64,000 nt of DNA from DAOMFB01 sp963721385 (GTDB lineage: Bacteria; Acidobacteriota; Thermoanaerobaculia; UBA5066): contig CAVRJB010000005.1 in the NCBI GenBank assembly GCA_963721385.1, forward strand, positions 1-64,000, read 5' to 3'. Below are positions 24,936 through 33,917 of the stretch, piece after piece. The translations under genes were made by a program, and so were the position numbers. Under the pieces are notes generated by a model. It was not told where the DNA came from. It saw only the letters and a list, made by a program, of their open reading frames with translations, and did no database searches. Each line of letters starts with the position of its first letter. The stretch's first letter is position 1.

Positions 24936-25970
24936 CTACCGCATCGACTCCATGATGGCGTCGAGCGCCGCCTTCGGGGGCCGGAGGCGCTCCATCGGCA
25001 GGCTGTGGAGCGGCTCCTCCACCATGCCGAGGAGCCCCTTGAGGTCGGGCTTCGCCGGGTCGACGTAGAGGATCCCCGTCAGGATCTCCCCGGTCTCGTG
25101 GCTCTTGTGGATCGCGGCGAGCGCGCTCTCCCGGTCGGTCGGGTCGTACTCCCGGCCCACTCCGCGGAAGCGGAGCGTCGAGCCGTCGGGGAACTTCACG
25201 TCCTTCGTGTCGCCGGCCGGGATCTCCGCGAGCGTCTCCTCGAAGTAGGGGACGAAGCCGATCTCGTGGACCGGCGTCTCGTGCTCCTTCGACCACTTGT
25301 AGCTCTTCGTCGAGCCCTCGTGGTCGTTGAAGGTGACGCAGGGGGAGATGACGTCGAGGACGCACGTCCCCTTGTGGGCGAGAGCCGCCTCGAGGATCGT
25401 CTGGAGCTGCTTCATGTCGCCCGAGAAGGAGCGCGCGACGAAGGTGCCGCCCAGCTCGATGGCGAGCGAGCAACAGTCGATCGGGACGAAGTCGTTCACG
25501 GCGCCGTTCTTCTGCTTCGCGCCGACGTCGGCCGTCGCGGAGAACTGCCCCTTCGTCAGGCCGTAGACGCCGTTGTCTTCGACGATGTAGACGAGCGGGA
25601 TGTTCCGGCGGACGAGGTGGACGAACTGCCCGATGCCGATCGAGGCCGTGTCGCCGTCTCCCGAGATGCCGATGCCGACGAGCTCGGAGTTGGCGACGAG
25701 GGCGCCGGTGGCGACCGACGGCATCCGGCCGTGGACGCCGTTGAAGCCCCAGGCGCGGTTCAGGAAGTAGGCCGGCGTCTTCGAGGAGCAGCCGATGCCC
25801 GAGAACTTCGCCACCCGGTGGGGCGGGATCCCCATCTCGTAGAACGCGTTGATGATCTGCTTCGTGATGACGTCGTGGCCGCAGCCCAGGCAGAGGGTCG
25901 ACTTCATCCCCTCGTAGTCGGCCTTCGGCAGGCCGAGCCGGTTCGTCTTCGGGGGGGCGGCCGCGCTCAC
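24936..25970 (-). CDS. korB: 2-oxoacid:ferredoxin oxidoreductase subunit beta
   Basis: This 344-residue protein starts at GTG 25970 after AAGGAG and overlaps the korA stop by four bases. It carries the thiamine-diphosphate motif (GISGDGDTASIG) and EDNGVYGLTKGQFSAT. Cysteines in STLCLGCGHDVI and FSGIGCSSKTP, plus VISPCVTFND, can bind one [4Fe-4S] cluster. With KorA it decarboxylates a 2-oxoacid (probably 2-oxoglutarate) to the acyl-CoA while reducing ferredoxin. It is a cytoplasmic heterodimer. Confidence 0.93.
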   Translation of the reverse strand: MSAAAPPKTNRLGLPKADYEGMKSTLCLGCGHDVITKQIINAFYEMGIPPHRVAKFSGIGCSSKTPAYFLNRAWGFNGVHGRMPSVATGALVANSELVGIGISGDGDTASIGIGQFVHLVRRNIPLVYIVEDNGVYGLTKGQFSATADVGAKQKNGAVNDFVPIDCCSLAIELGGTFVARSFSGDMKQLQTILEAALAHKGTCVLDVISPCVTFNDHEGSTKSYKWSKEHETPVHEIGFVPYFEETLAEIPAGDTKDVKFPDGSTLRFRGVGREYDPTDRESALAAIHKSHETGEILTGILYVDPAKPDLKGLLGMVEEPLHSLPMERLRPPKAALDAIMESMR

Positions 25971-27832
25971 TGCCGGGCTCCTTTCTCGTCGTGACCATTT
26001 CCGAGCACTCCGTCGACGACGGTCGTGGCGTCGAGCGGGAGGCCGTTGTACTGGAGGATCGAGACGAAATCGCCGGCCCGCTCCGGGAACTCGTCGCGGA
26101 GGATCGTCCGGAGCTGGGCGTCGCGGTTCTGCTCGACGACGAAGATCTTCTCGTGCCGGCCGATCCAGTCGCGTACGTCCGTCCCGAACGGGAGCGCCTT
26201 GAGGCGGCAGACGTCGAGCTCGACGCCGAAGTCGCGCTTCAGCCGGTCGCGTGCTTCGAGGACGCCGTACTGCGACGTGCCGAAGCAGAGGAGCCCCGCC
26301 GGGGAGCCGAACCGGTCGTCGATCTCGGGCTTCGGCACGAGCGTCCGGATCGTCTCGAACTTCACGAGCAGCCGGTCGACGTTGTCCACGAAGTCCTGCG
26401 GCTTCTCGGTGTACTGCGCCATCTCGTTGTGGCCCGAGCCGCGCGTGAAGTAGGCCGCGGCCGCCGAAGGAGTCCCGGGGAGCGTCCGGTACGGGATGCC
26501 GTCCCCGTCGACGTCCTTGTAGCGTCCCCACCCGTCCTTGAACCGCTGGACCGACTCCTCGTCGAGGACCTTTCCCGCCTTCCGGGGGCGCGTCGGATAG
26601 GGGAACGGGTCGGACATCCAGTTGTTCATCCCGAGGTCGAGGTCCGAGAGGACGAAGACCGGCGTCTGCAGCTCCTCGGCGAGGTCGAACGCGTCCATCG
26701 CCATCTCGAAGCACTCGGCGGGCGAGGAGGGGAAGAGGACCGGGTGGCGCGCGTCGCCGTGCGAGTTGTAGTAGGCGAGAAGGAGGTCCCCCTGCATCGT
26801 CCGGGTCGGGAGGCCGGTGGAGGGCCCGACGCGCTGGACGTCCCAGATGACGGCCGGCACCTCGGTGTAGTAGCCGAGGCCGATCGACTCGGACATGAGC
26901 GAGATGCCCGGGCCCGACGTGGCGGTGAAGGCGCGGGCGCCCGCCCAGCCGGCGCCGAGGACCATGCCGATCGAGGCGATCTCGTCCTCGGCCTGGATCA
27001 CGGCGACCGCCCGCCGCTTCGTGACCGGGTCGACACGGTGGTCGTCGCAGAGGTCGATGAAGGCCTCGCAGAGCGAGGAGGACGGGGTGATCGGGTACCA
27101 GCAGCAGACGGTCGCGCCGCCGAAGAGGCAGCCGAGCGCCGCGGCCGTGTTTCCCTCGATGATGATCTTGCCGGCCGTCCGGTCCATCCGCCGGACCTGG
27201 TGCGGGATCTTCTCGGAGAAGTTCGCCGCCGCGTACTCGAGGCCGAGGCGCATGGCGGCGATGTTCAGGTCGATCGCCTTCTGCTTGCCGCGGAGCTGCT
27301 TCGCGATGGCCGTCTCGATCTCCTTGGGCTCGATCCCCATCAGGTCGGCCACGACGCCGACGTAGATCATGTTGACGACGAGCTTGCGGAGCTTCGCCAT
27401 CTCCGAGCCGGCGGTGACCTTCACGACGAGCTCGCCGAAGGGGACCGGGTAGAAGCGCAGGTCGTCGCGTTTCGTCTCGACGCCGAGCTTCTTCTCGCAG
27501 ACGACCGAGGCGCCCGAGCGGACCTCGCGGACGTCCTCGTCGGCCGTCTCCGGGTTCATCACGACGAGGACGTCGAGTTCCCGCTTGCGCGCGATGTACC
27601 CGTCGGCGTTCGCGCGGATCGTGAACCAGGTCGGGAGCCCCTGGATGTTCGACGGGAAGAGGTTCTTCCCGGAGACCGGGACCCCCATCCGGAAGATGGA
27701 CCGCATCAGGACGCTGTTGGCCGTCTGCGAGCCCGAACCGTTGGCGGTGGCCACCTGCAGGGAGAAGTCGTTGACGACGACCTCTTCGCCGAGGCGCGCC
27801 CCGGCGGACGTTTCCCTCGCGACGCTGGACAT
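25967..27832 (-). CDS. korA: 2-oxoacid:ferredoxin oxidoreductase subunit alpha (gamma-alpha fusion)
   Basis: This 621-residue protein starts at ATG 27832. Residues ~20-200 are the gamma domain (GSGSQTANSVLMRSIFRMG, FPSNIQGLPTWFTIRANADG). The rest is the alpha domain with CCWYPITPSSSLCEAF, QAEDEIASIGMVLGAGWAG and TSGPGISLMSESIGLGYYTE. The fusion and length match KorA of organisms with two-subunit enzymes. Substrate specificity (2-oxoglutarate against pyruvate) rests on the overall resemblance. Confidence 0.92.
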   Translation of the reverse strand: MSSVARETSAGARLGEEVVVNDFSLQVATANGSGSQTANSVLMRSIFRMGVPVSGKNLFPSNIQGLPTWFTIRANADGYIARKRELDVLVVMNPETADEDVREVRSGASVVCEKKLGVETKRDDLRFYPVPFGELVVKVTAGSEMAKLRKLVVNMIYVGVVADLMGIEPKEIETAIAKQLRGKQKAIDLNIAAMRLGLEYAAANFSEKIPHQVRRMDRTAGKIIIEGNTAAALGCLFGGATVCCWYPITPSSSLCEAFIDLCDDHRVDPVTKRRAVAVIQAEDEIASIGMVLGAGWAGARAFTATSGPGISLMSESIGLGYYTEVPAVIWDVQRVGPSTGLPTRTMQGDLLLAYYNSHGDARHPVLFPSSPAECFEMAMDAFDLAEELQTPVFVLSDLDLGMNNWMSDPFPYPTRPRKAGKVLDEESVQRFKDGWGRYKDVDGDGIPYRTLPGTPSAAAAYFTRGSGHNEMAQYTEKPQDFVDNVDRLLVKFETIRTLVPKPEIDDRFGSPAGLLCFGTSQYGVLEARDRLKRDFGVELDVCRLKALPFGTDVRDWIGRHEKIFVVEQNRDAQLRTILRDEFPERAGDFVSILQYNGLPLDATTVVDGVLGNGHDEKGARQ

Positions 27833-27943
27833 CGGTGTGCGTTCCCCCTCGTCTCCGCGGGCGTTCAGGGCCCCCGTCCCGCAGACGACCAGCAGGGATT
27901 CTACGACGAGCGTGCGGCGCCCGGCCTCGCCGATAATCGGGGC

Positions 27944-28702
27944 GTGCGGCTCGTCTCCCTCTGCCCGTCGATCACCGAGAGCCTCGTGGCGCTCGGGCTC
28001 GCGGGGGACCTCGTCGGCGTGACGCGCTACTGCGTCCGCCCGCGGGAGGCCGTGTCGCGGATCCCGAAGGTCGGCGGGACGAAGAACCCCGACCTCGCGG
28101 CGATCCGGGCGGCGGCGCCCGACCTCGTCTTCGCGAACGGCGAGGAGAACCGGAAGGAGGACGTCGAGGCGCTCGCGCGGGAGTTCAGGGTGGACGTCTC
28201 GCACCCGCGGAGCGTGGCCGAGGTCCCGGCGCTCCTCCGGCACTTCGGGCGGCTGACGGGCACGGAGGAAAGAGCCGAAGATTTTTCTTCGAAGGTGGAA
28301 GAGGCGGCCGGGCGGATCGGCTCGGCCGGGAGGCGCCCGTTCCGGTTCGTCTATCTGATCTGGAAGGACCCCTGGATGACCGTCGGCCCGCGCACGTACG
28401 TCGCGGATCTGCTCCGCCGGGTGGGGGGTTCTCTTTCACTCGGAGAGTCTGCTGACGCCGGTGCCCCGGACTATCCGGTCACGTCGGAGGACGAGATCGT
28501 CTCCTCGCGTCCCGACGTCCTGCTCCTCCCCGACGAGCCGTACCGATTCGGCGAGAAGGACGCCGTGTTCTGGCGGGACCGCCTGCCGGCGTCGTGCCGC
28601 GTGATCCGCCTCCCGGGAGACGACTTCTGCTGGCACGGCGTGAGAACCGTCGAGGGCCTCTCCGCGGCCGAGGCGCTCTCGAAACGGGTCGGAGCGCGAT
28701 GA
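27944..28702 (+). CDS. BtuF/TroA-like metal-chelate-binding protein without signal peptide
   Basis: The protein begins at GTG 27944 with RLVSLCPSITESLVALGLAG. It has VGGTKNPDLAAIRAAAPDLV, typical of the helical-backbone periplasmic binding fold of cobalamin/siderophore receptors, and LIWKDPWMTVGPRTYVADLL. There is no export signal and no ABC transporter next to it, so it may act in the cytoplasm or the true start may lie in another frame. Ligand unknown; such orphan proteins are often labelled cobalamin-binding. Confidence 0.75.
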   Translation: MRLVSLCPSITESLVALGLAGDLVGVTRYCVRPREAVSRIPKVGGTKNPDLAAIRAAAPDLVFANGEENRKEDVEALAREFRVDVSHPRSVAEVPALLRHFGRLTGTEERAEDFSSKVEEAAGRIGSAGRRPFRFVYLIWKDPWMTVGPRTYVADLLRRVGGSLSLGESADAGAPDYPVTSEDEIVSSRPDVLLLPDEPYRFGEKDAVFWRDRLPASCRVIRLPGDDFCWHGVRTVEGLSAAEALSKRVGAR

Positions 28703-29481
28703 GGCGGGGCGCGCGGGGCGTCACGCTTTTCGCTTTCGTCGCCGCCCTCCTCGTGGCGCTGCCGGCTCCCGCCGGGCCCGCGCCCACCGCGACTCCCGTC
28801 CCGACCTACCTCGTGATCCAGAAAGACGGCAGCACGGTACGCCTCGCAAAGGCCCCGGCCGTGAAAGGGTCGACTCTCGTCGGGAACCTCTGGCCGACGG
28901 GGCAGCTCGTCTCCTTTCGGGTCGAGACCGTCGACCTCGAGAAGACCGCGGCGGCGAACCGGGGCGGAAAGTCCGCGGCGCCTCCCGCGCAGCACGACGT
29001 CGGCACGCGCTACGCGACGGCGGGTCCGCAGACGCCGCTCGGCAACCAGGTCAAGCTGAAAAAGGGGCGGAAGGAGGCGGAAAAGAAGCTCTCCTCCGCG
29101 TCCGGGACCGCGAAGACGGGCGAGGCCGGCCTGCCCGAGCGGGCCGAGCCGGGGACGCGGTCCGACCAGGCGAAGGCGGCGAAGGTCGTCGACCGGGACG
29201 GGCGGGGCGAGTCGTACTGGCGGGGCCGCGCGAAGAAGCTCCGGGAGGACCTGTCCGATGCCGAGGCGGAGCTGAAGATCGCGACCGACGACCGGGACCG
29301 CTACGAAAGGACGGACCCGCCCCCCGGCGAAGGGGCGACGGCGACGTGGGCGTTCGAGCTGCAGCGCCGGCGGGATCGCGTGGACCGCGCTCAGCAGCGC
29401 GTCGACGCGGCGAAACGGCGGTTGGACGAACTTTCGGAGGAAGCCCGGAAGGCGGACGCGCTTCCAGGCTGGATCCGCTAG
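28699..29481 (+). CDS. secreted hypothetical protein with C-terminal coiled coil
   Basis: This 260-residue protein starts at ATG 28699, overlapping the previous stop (ATGA). A signal peptide (VTLFAFVAALLVALPAPAGP) is followed by a small strand-rich segment (YLVIQKDGSTVRLAKAPAVK), a low-complexity lysine/alanine-rich middle, and a charged heptad-like C-terminus (QRRRDRVDRAQQRVDAAKRR). No known domain. Confidence 0.65.
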   Translation: MRRGARGVTLFAFVAALLVALPAPAGPAPTATPVPTYLVIQKDGSTVRLAKAPAVKGSTLVGNLWPTGQLVSFRVETVDLEKTAAANRGGKSAAPPAQHDVGTRYATAGPQTPLGNQVKLKKGRKEAEKKLSSASGTAKTGEAGLPERAEPGTRSDQAKAAKVVDRDGRGESYWRGRAKKLREDLSDAEAELKIATDDRDRYERTDPPPGEGATATWAFELQRRRDRVDRAQQRVDAAKRRLDELSEEARKADALPGWIR

Positions 29482-29485
29482 CCTC

Positions 29486-29980
29486 TCACTCCTTGTCCTT
29501 CAGCTCCCACTTCAGCTCGTCGATCATCGCCGTCCAGTAGTGGGCCATTTCGGGGGTGACGGTGACCTTCGTCTTGTCCGGGGCGACTCCGATGGCCTTG
29601 TCGGCCTCCTGGAGGTTCTTCCCGGTGGCCTTGTAGGCCTCCTCGACGGCGTTGTTCATGTCGACGTCGTTCAGGACGATCAGCTCGACGCCACCAGGCG
29701 TCTTCTTCAGGAGAGCGAGCGAGAGGAACTTCGTCCCCTTGTTCAGCTCGCCGAGCTTGAAGTAGGCCTTCTCGAACTCCGGCGGGGGCGACATCAGCCA
29801 CTTGAAGTAGAAGTTGCCCTGCGGCGTCCGGTTGACGTTGTTCTTCGTCTCGGCGTAGGCCTTCATGCTGTCGAGGACGCCCCGCAGCTTCGGGGAGACG
29901 GTCTGCGGCTGCTGGGCGGGCGCGATAAGGCCGACGGCGAGGGCGATGGCGCTGAGGACGACGACGGCGGTCCTGCGCAT
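29486..29980 (-). CDS. exported hypothetical protein
   Basis: This 164-residue protein starts at ATG 29980 after GGGAGG; an ATG at 30028 lacks a binding site. A signal peptide (RRTAVVVLSAIALAVGLIAP) precedes a soluble domain with FYFKWLMSPPPEFEKAYFKL and VELIVLNDVDMNNAVEEA. No recognised family. It is likely periplasmic and convergent with the secreted protein at 28699-29481. Confidence 0.65.
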   Translation of the reverse strand: MRRTAVVVLSAIALAVGLIAPAQQPQTVSPKLRGVLDSMKAYAETKNNVNRTPQGNFYFKWLMSPPPEFEKAYFKLGELNKGTKFLSLALLKKTPGGVELIVLNDVDMNNAVEEAYKATGKNLQEADKAIGVAPDKTKVTVTPEMAHYWTAMIDELKWELKDKE

Positions 29981-30077
29981 TTCGATCCCTCCTCGCCCGT
30001 GGGCGATCGGACTCAGTCCAAAGAACATCTTCGCCCCGCGCCGGCCGGGCGTCCATGATTCACATGTATCTGGCGGT

Positions 30078-30698
30078 TCAGCCGCGGCGGCGAAGGAGAT
30101 CCAGGAACTCTTCCCGGACCGCCTTTTCCATGAAGATCCCGCGGATCGCCGAGGTGACGGTCACGGCGCCGGGTTTCTTGACGCCCCGCATCTCGACGCA
30201 GAGGTGCCTCGCCTCGATGACGACCATGACCCCCTGGGGCTTGAGCTCCTCTTCGAGGACCGAGGCGACCTGCTCCGTCAGCCGCTCCTGGAGCTGCGGG
30301 CGCTTCGCGTAGAACTCCAGGAGCCGCGGGAGCTTCGAAAGCCCGACGATCCGCTCGTTCGGGATGTAGGCGATGTGCCCGTGCCCGTAGAACGGGACGA
30401 AGTGATGCGCGCACATGGAGTAGAAGGGAATCTCCTTCTCCATGACCATGGACGTGTAGTGCTCCTCGTTCGGAAACGTCGTCAGCCTCGGGCGCGTCCC
30501 CTCGTCGAGTCCGGAGAAGATCTCGAGGTACATCTTCGCCACGCGCTGGTCGGTGTCGACGAGGTTCGCGTCCTGCTCCGGCTTCAGGCCGAGGATCCGG
30601 ATGATCTCGCGGACGTGCGAGGCGATCTTCCCGATGCGCGGGTCGTGCGTCTCGCCGTTCGCGAGCTCCACGTCGTGGGTGGCGGCGGGCTGGGTCAT
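30078..30698 (-). CDS. folE: GTP cyclohydrolase I
   Basis: This 206-residue enzyme converts GTP to dihydroneopterin triphosphate in folate synthesis. Zinc ligands are in FYSMCAHHFVPFYG and EARHLCVEMRGVKK. GLSKLPRLLEFYAKRPQLQE and TVTSAIRGIF complete the signature. Start ATG 30698. The N-terminal ~20 residues are an unconserved extension. Divergent from pyruvate kinase with a 32-bp gap. Confidence 0.95.
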   Translation of the reverse strand: MTQPAATHDVELANGETHDPRIGKIASHVREIIRILGLKPEQDANLVDTDQRVAKMYLEIFSGLDEGTRPRLTTFPNEEHYTSMVMEKEIPFYSMCAHHFVPFYGHGHIAYIPNERIVGLSKLPRLLEFYAKRPQLQERLTEQVASVLEEELKPQGVMVVIEARHLCVEMRGVKKPGAVTVTSAIRGIFMEKAVREEFLDLLRRRG

Positions 30699-30730
30699 GA
30701 CTTCATCATACGTGTCGAGGGAGACGCCAG

Positions 30731-32179
30731 ATGTCCGAAACGAAGCCGCTTCGCGCGACGAAGATCGTCGCCACCATCGGGCCGAACGTCGAGAAGCCCG
30801 GAGCTCTCGCCCGCCTGCTTCAGGCGGGCGTCGACGTCGTCCGCCTGAACGGCGCCCACTGCCGCCCCGGCGACATCCGCCGCCGGACGGTCCTCGTCCG
30901 GAAGGTCGAGGCGGTGCGCCCCAGGCCCGTCGGCATCCTCCTCGACCTCGGCGGGCCGAAGATCCGGCTCGGCCGGGTGGACGAGGGGACCGTGAACCTC
31001 TCTGCGGGAGAGGCCGTCGAGCTGACGCCCCGCCCGGTCGGGGCGAACCGCTCCGGCGGCGCACGGCGCTTTCATGTCACGTACGCCGCGCTCCTCTCCG
31101 ACGTCCGTCCCGGTGCCGAGGTGCGGATCAACGACGGGCGCGTCTCGCTCAAAGTCGTCGCGTCGTCACCGTCCGCGCTCCGCGCGAAGGTCGTCGTCGG
31201 CGGCCCGGTCCGGACGGGGGCGGGCGTGAACTTCCCGCACTCCGCGCTCTCGGCCCCCGCGCTCACGGCCAAGGACCGCCGCGACCTCGCGGAAGGTCTC
31301 GAGGCCGGCGTCGACTTCGTCGGCCTGTCGTTCGTCCGGAGCGCGAGGAACGTCGAGGCGCTCCGGCGGCTCCTCGGGACGGCGCCCGGGAAATCCCGGC
31401 CGTGGATCGTGGCGAAGATCGAGCGGGCCGAGGCGCTTGCCGACCTCGACGCCATCGCGTCGGCGGCCGACGCGCTGATGGTGGCGCGCGGCGACCTCGG
31501 CGTCGAGATCGGCCTCGCCGCGGTGCCGGCGGCCCAGCGGCGGATCCTCGAGGCGGGACGGCGGCTCTCGAAACCGGTCATCGTCGCCACTCAGATGCTG
31601 GAGTCGATGATCGAGAGCCCCGTCCCGACGCGCGCCGAGGTCTCCGACGTCGCGTTCGCGGTCCTCGGTGGCGCCGACGCCGTGATGCTGTCCGGCGAGA
31701 CGGCCGTCGGCCGCTTCCCGCGCGAGGCGGTCCGGGCGATGGCGGAGATCGCGGTGGCGGCGGAAGTTCCGGGCCCCGGGGCCCCGCCCCCCCTTGCGAC
31801 CCGCCCCGACGGCGCCGTCCGGTGCGCCGCGGACGCCGTCGCGCACGCCGCGGCGCTCGCCGCGCGCGAGGCCGGGGCGAAGGCGATCGTCGTCTACACG
31901 GAGTCGGGGCGGACGGCGCGGCTGGTGTCGAAGCTCGGGCTGCCGGTGCCAATCGTGGCCCTTTCGCCGTCGGTTCCGGCGCTCCGGAGGATGACGCTGT
32001 TGCGCGAGGTCGTCCCGTTCCGGATGCCGCGCGCCCGCTCGGTGGAGGAGATGATCCGCGCGGGCGACCGCTTCCTCAGGAAACTGGCTCCGCTCCGGGG
32101 CGCCACGATTGTCGAGGTCTCCGGGGCGTCGACGACCGCGGGCGCCACGAACACCGTCCGGATCCGGACTCTGGGCTGA
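30731..32179 (+). CDS. pyk: pyruvate kinase, probable K+-independent type
   Basis: This 482-residue enzyme catalyses phosphoenolpyruvate + ADP to pyruvate + ATP. Catalytic core motifs are present: IVAKIERAEALADLD (catalytic Lys), MVARGDLGVEIG, IVATQMLESMI and VMLSGETAVGRFP. The segment normally NFSHG reads LNGAHC, and the segment normally DTKGPEIR reads DLGGPKIR. Thus the serine and threonine that help bind K+ are replaced, and the Glu-to-Lys change marks K+-independent enzymes. Active-site variation leaves some chance of altered function. Confidence 0.88.
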   Translation: MSETKPLRATKIVATIGPNVEKPGALARLLQAGVDVVRLNGAHCRPGDIRRRTVLVRKVEAVRPRPVGILLDLGGPKIRLGRVDEGTVNLSAGEAVELTPRPVGANRSGGARRFHVTYAALLSDVRPGAEVRINDGRVSLKVVASSPSALRAKVVVGGPVRTGAGVNFPHSALSAPALTAKDRRDLAEGLEAGVDFVGLSFVRSARNVEALRRLLGTAPGKSRPWIVAKIERAEALADLDAIASAADALMVARGDLGVEIGLAAVPAAQRRILEAGRRLSKPVIVATQMLESMIESPVPTRAEVSDVAFAVLGGADAVMLSGETAVGRFPREAVRAMAEIAVAAEVPGPGAPPPLATRPDGAVRCAADAVAHAAALAAREAGAKAIVVYTESGRTARLVSKLGLPVPIVALSPSVPALRRMTLLREVVPFRMPRARSVEEMIRAGDRFLRKLAPLRGATIVEVSGASTTAGATNTVRIRTLG

Positions 32180-32185
32180 TCTGGA

Positions 32186-33913
32186 TCAGCGGTCGTCGTC
32201 GAGCGCGGCGGGCTGCTGCGGCCGCAGAGGGAGCGGCGTGGGGAGGCGACCGGCGGTGATCCGAAGGTCGTCGCCGTCCATCTCGTCCGGGTCGAAAGGG
32301 ACTCCGAGCCACCCCAGGATCGTCGGGGCGAGGTCCACCGTCCGCGCCGCGGGGCGCCGTCCGGGCTCGACGCCGGGCCCCGCGAAGACGAGCGGGACGA
32401 CCATTTCGAGGCGCGCGAGTCCGCCGTGCCCCGCGGCTTTTCCGGACCTGAAGCCGACGCCGTCCGCGGGCGACAGGTAGACGTCGGGCGCGCGCGGCGA
32501 GTCGAAGAACTCGGGGAGCTGGACGACGAGGTCGGGGTACCGGGTGCCCGTCGTGGCGGGGAGCCACTCCTCGGCGGCGAGGGCCCGTCCCGTCAAGAAA
32601 CCCGAAAGCGATGGGACGGCCGCGTAACCGAACGGGTCCTCGCCTGCGAGGACGCGGTAGGAGTAGAGCGGCGGCCCGCTTTCGGTCTCCTCGCGGGCGA
32701 TCTCGGAACGCCCCCGCGGGCCGTAGACGAGGACGTGGCCCGATTCTGTCCCGCGGGTCGCGACGAGGGCCACTTCCGGCGCGCGGGCGAGCGTCGCCGC
32801 GAACTCCGAAGGCGCGGGCATCGTGATCTTCGCCGGCGGAGGCGCCCCGCGGCGCGGCTTCGGCTTCTTGCGCGGCTTCGCGGAGAAAGCGCTCGGCACG
32901 TTCTCGGGGAGGCGCGAGGCGGGGAGCCAGATCATGACGCCCCGGTACGCACCGACGGCGATCTGGGCGTCGCCGACGTCGTACGCCTTCTTCCGCTTTC
33001 CCTCGGCCGGGACGAGGACGCAGTTTTCCCCGGCGCAGTCGGCCTCGGTCGGATGCGACGTGAGCGCCCGGTGGACCAGCTCCTCGGCGTCCGCCGTCGT
33101 GTCGTAGGTCTCGTTCCCGTGGTCGGCGACGAGGACGAAGAGGACCCGGTCCTGGACGTGCCAGCGCTTCAGCCGCCGGACGAGTCGCGCGAAGGAAGTG
33201 TCGATGTTCTCCATCACGGAACGGAACGCCGCGCTCTCCGGCCCCTCGGCGTGGGCCACCTCGTCGGGGCCGAGGAGGTGCGCGAGGACGATCGAAGGGA
33301 GCCGCCCCGCCTCGAGGGCGCCCGCGTAGGCGTCGCCGGCGTCGTCGAGCGTCTTGCGGTCGAGGAACTCCCAGTCCCACTTCAGGTACGCGGCCACGAT
33401 GGAGAGCGTGTTCTTCGCCCAGACGGCTGCGCCCTTCCCCATCGGCGAAGTGACGACGACGGAGTCGGCGGGGAGGTGCTCGTAGACGGTCCGGGCGTCG
33501 GGGGCGAGGAAGTCGGCCGCGCTGTGGATCCGGAAGATGTTCGTGTGCGTCTCGGCGAGGCGCAGCCTCCGGTCGAGCCAGATGTTCGCCGGGATGCCGT
33601 GGTGCCCCGGGTAAAGGCCCGTCAGCATCGCCCCGAGGTTCGGGTAGGTCTCGCTCGGGATGGAAGCGACCGCGGTGTCGAAAGAGAGGCCGCGGTCGAC
33701 GATCTCCCGCTTCAGGTTCGGGAGCGCGTCGTCCGCGAGGAGGCGGTCGAACTGCCCGCGCGAGAGGCCGTCGAAGAAGAGGACGCAGACCGAACGGCCG
33801 GCCGGCGCGTCGACGAGCGACGCGGCGGTCCTCTCGCGCTGGTGGATCGAGCACGAGGCGGCGGCGAGGGCGGCCGCGAGCGCCGCGGCGAGACGGCTGC
33901 TTCGGGTGCGCAT
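32186..33913 (-). CDS. alkaline-phosphatase-superfamily lipoprotein
   Basis: This 575-residue protein has a lipoprotein-type signal (RLAAALAAALAAASC). The core of the type I phosphodiesterase/alkaline phosphatase superfamily follows: VLFFDGLSRGQFDRLL (metal-binding Asp), SIPSETYPNLGAMLTGLYPG with the Ser/Thr nucleophile region, LAHLLGPDEVAHAEGPES and VLVADHGNETYD (Asp-His ligands). A long lysine-rich loop splits the domain. Substrate unknown; homologues hydrolyse phosphodiesters or transfer phosphoethanolamine. It is anchored in the envelope. Confidence 0.82.
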   Translation of the reverse strand: MRTRSSRLAAALAAALAAASCSIHQRERTAASLVDAPAGRSVCVLFFDGLSRGQFDRLLADDALPNLKREIVDRGLSFDTAVASIPSETYPNLGAMLTGLYPGHHGIPANIWLDRRLRLAETHTNIFRIHSAADFLAPDARTVYEHLPADSVVVTSPMGKGAAVWAKNTLSIVAAYLKWDWEFLDRKTLDDAGDAYAGALEAGRLPSIVLAHLLGPDEVAHAEGPESAAFRSVMENIDTSFARLVRRLKRWHVQDRVLFVLVADHGNETYDTTADAEELVHRALTSHPTEADCAGENCVLVPAEGKRKKAYDVGDAQIAVGAYRGVMIWLPASRLPENVPSAFSAKPRKKPKPRRGAPPPAKITMPAPSEFAATLARAPEVALVATRGTESGHVLVYGPRGRSEIAREETESGPPLYSYRVLAGEDPFGYAAVPSLSGFLTGRALAAEEWLPATTGTRYPDLVVQLPEFFDSPRAPDVYLSPADGVGFRSGKAAGHGGLARLEMVVPLVFAGPGVEPGRRPAARTVDLAPTILGWLGVPFDPDEMDGDDLRITAGRLPTPLPLRPQQPAALDDDR

Positions 33914-33917
33914 CGGG

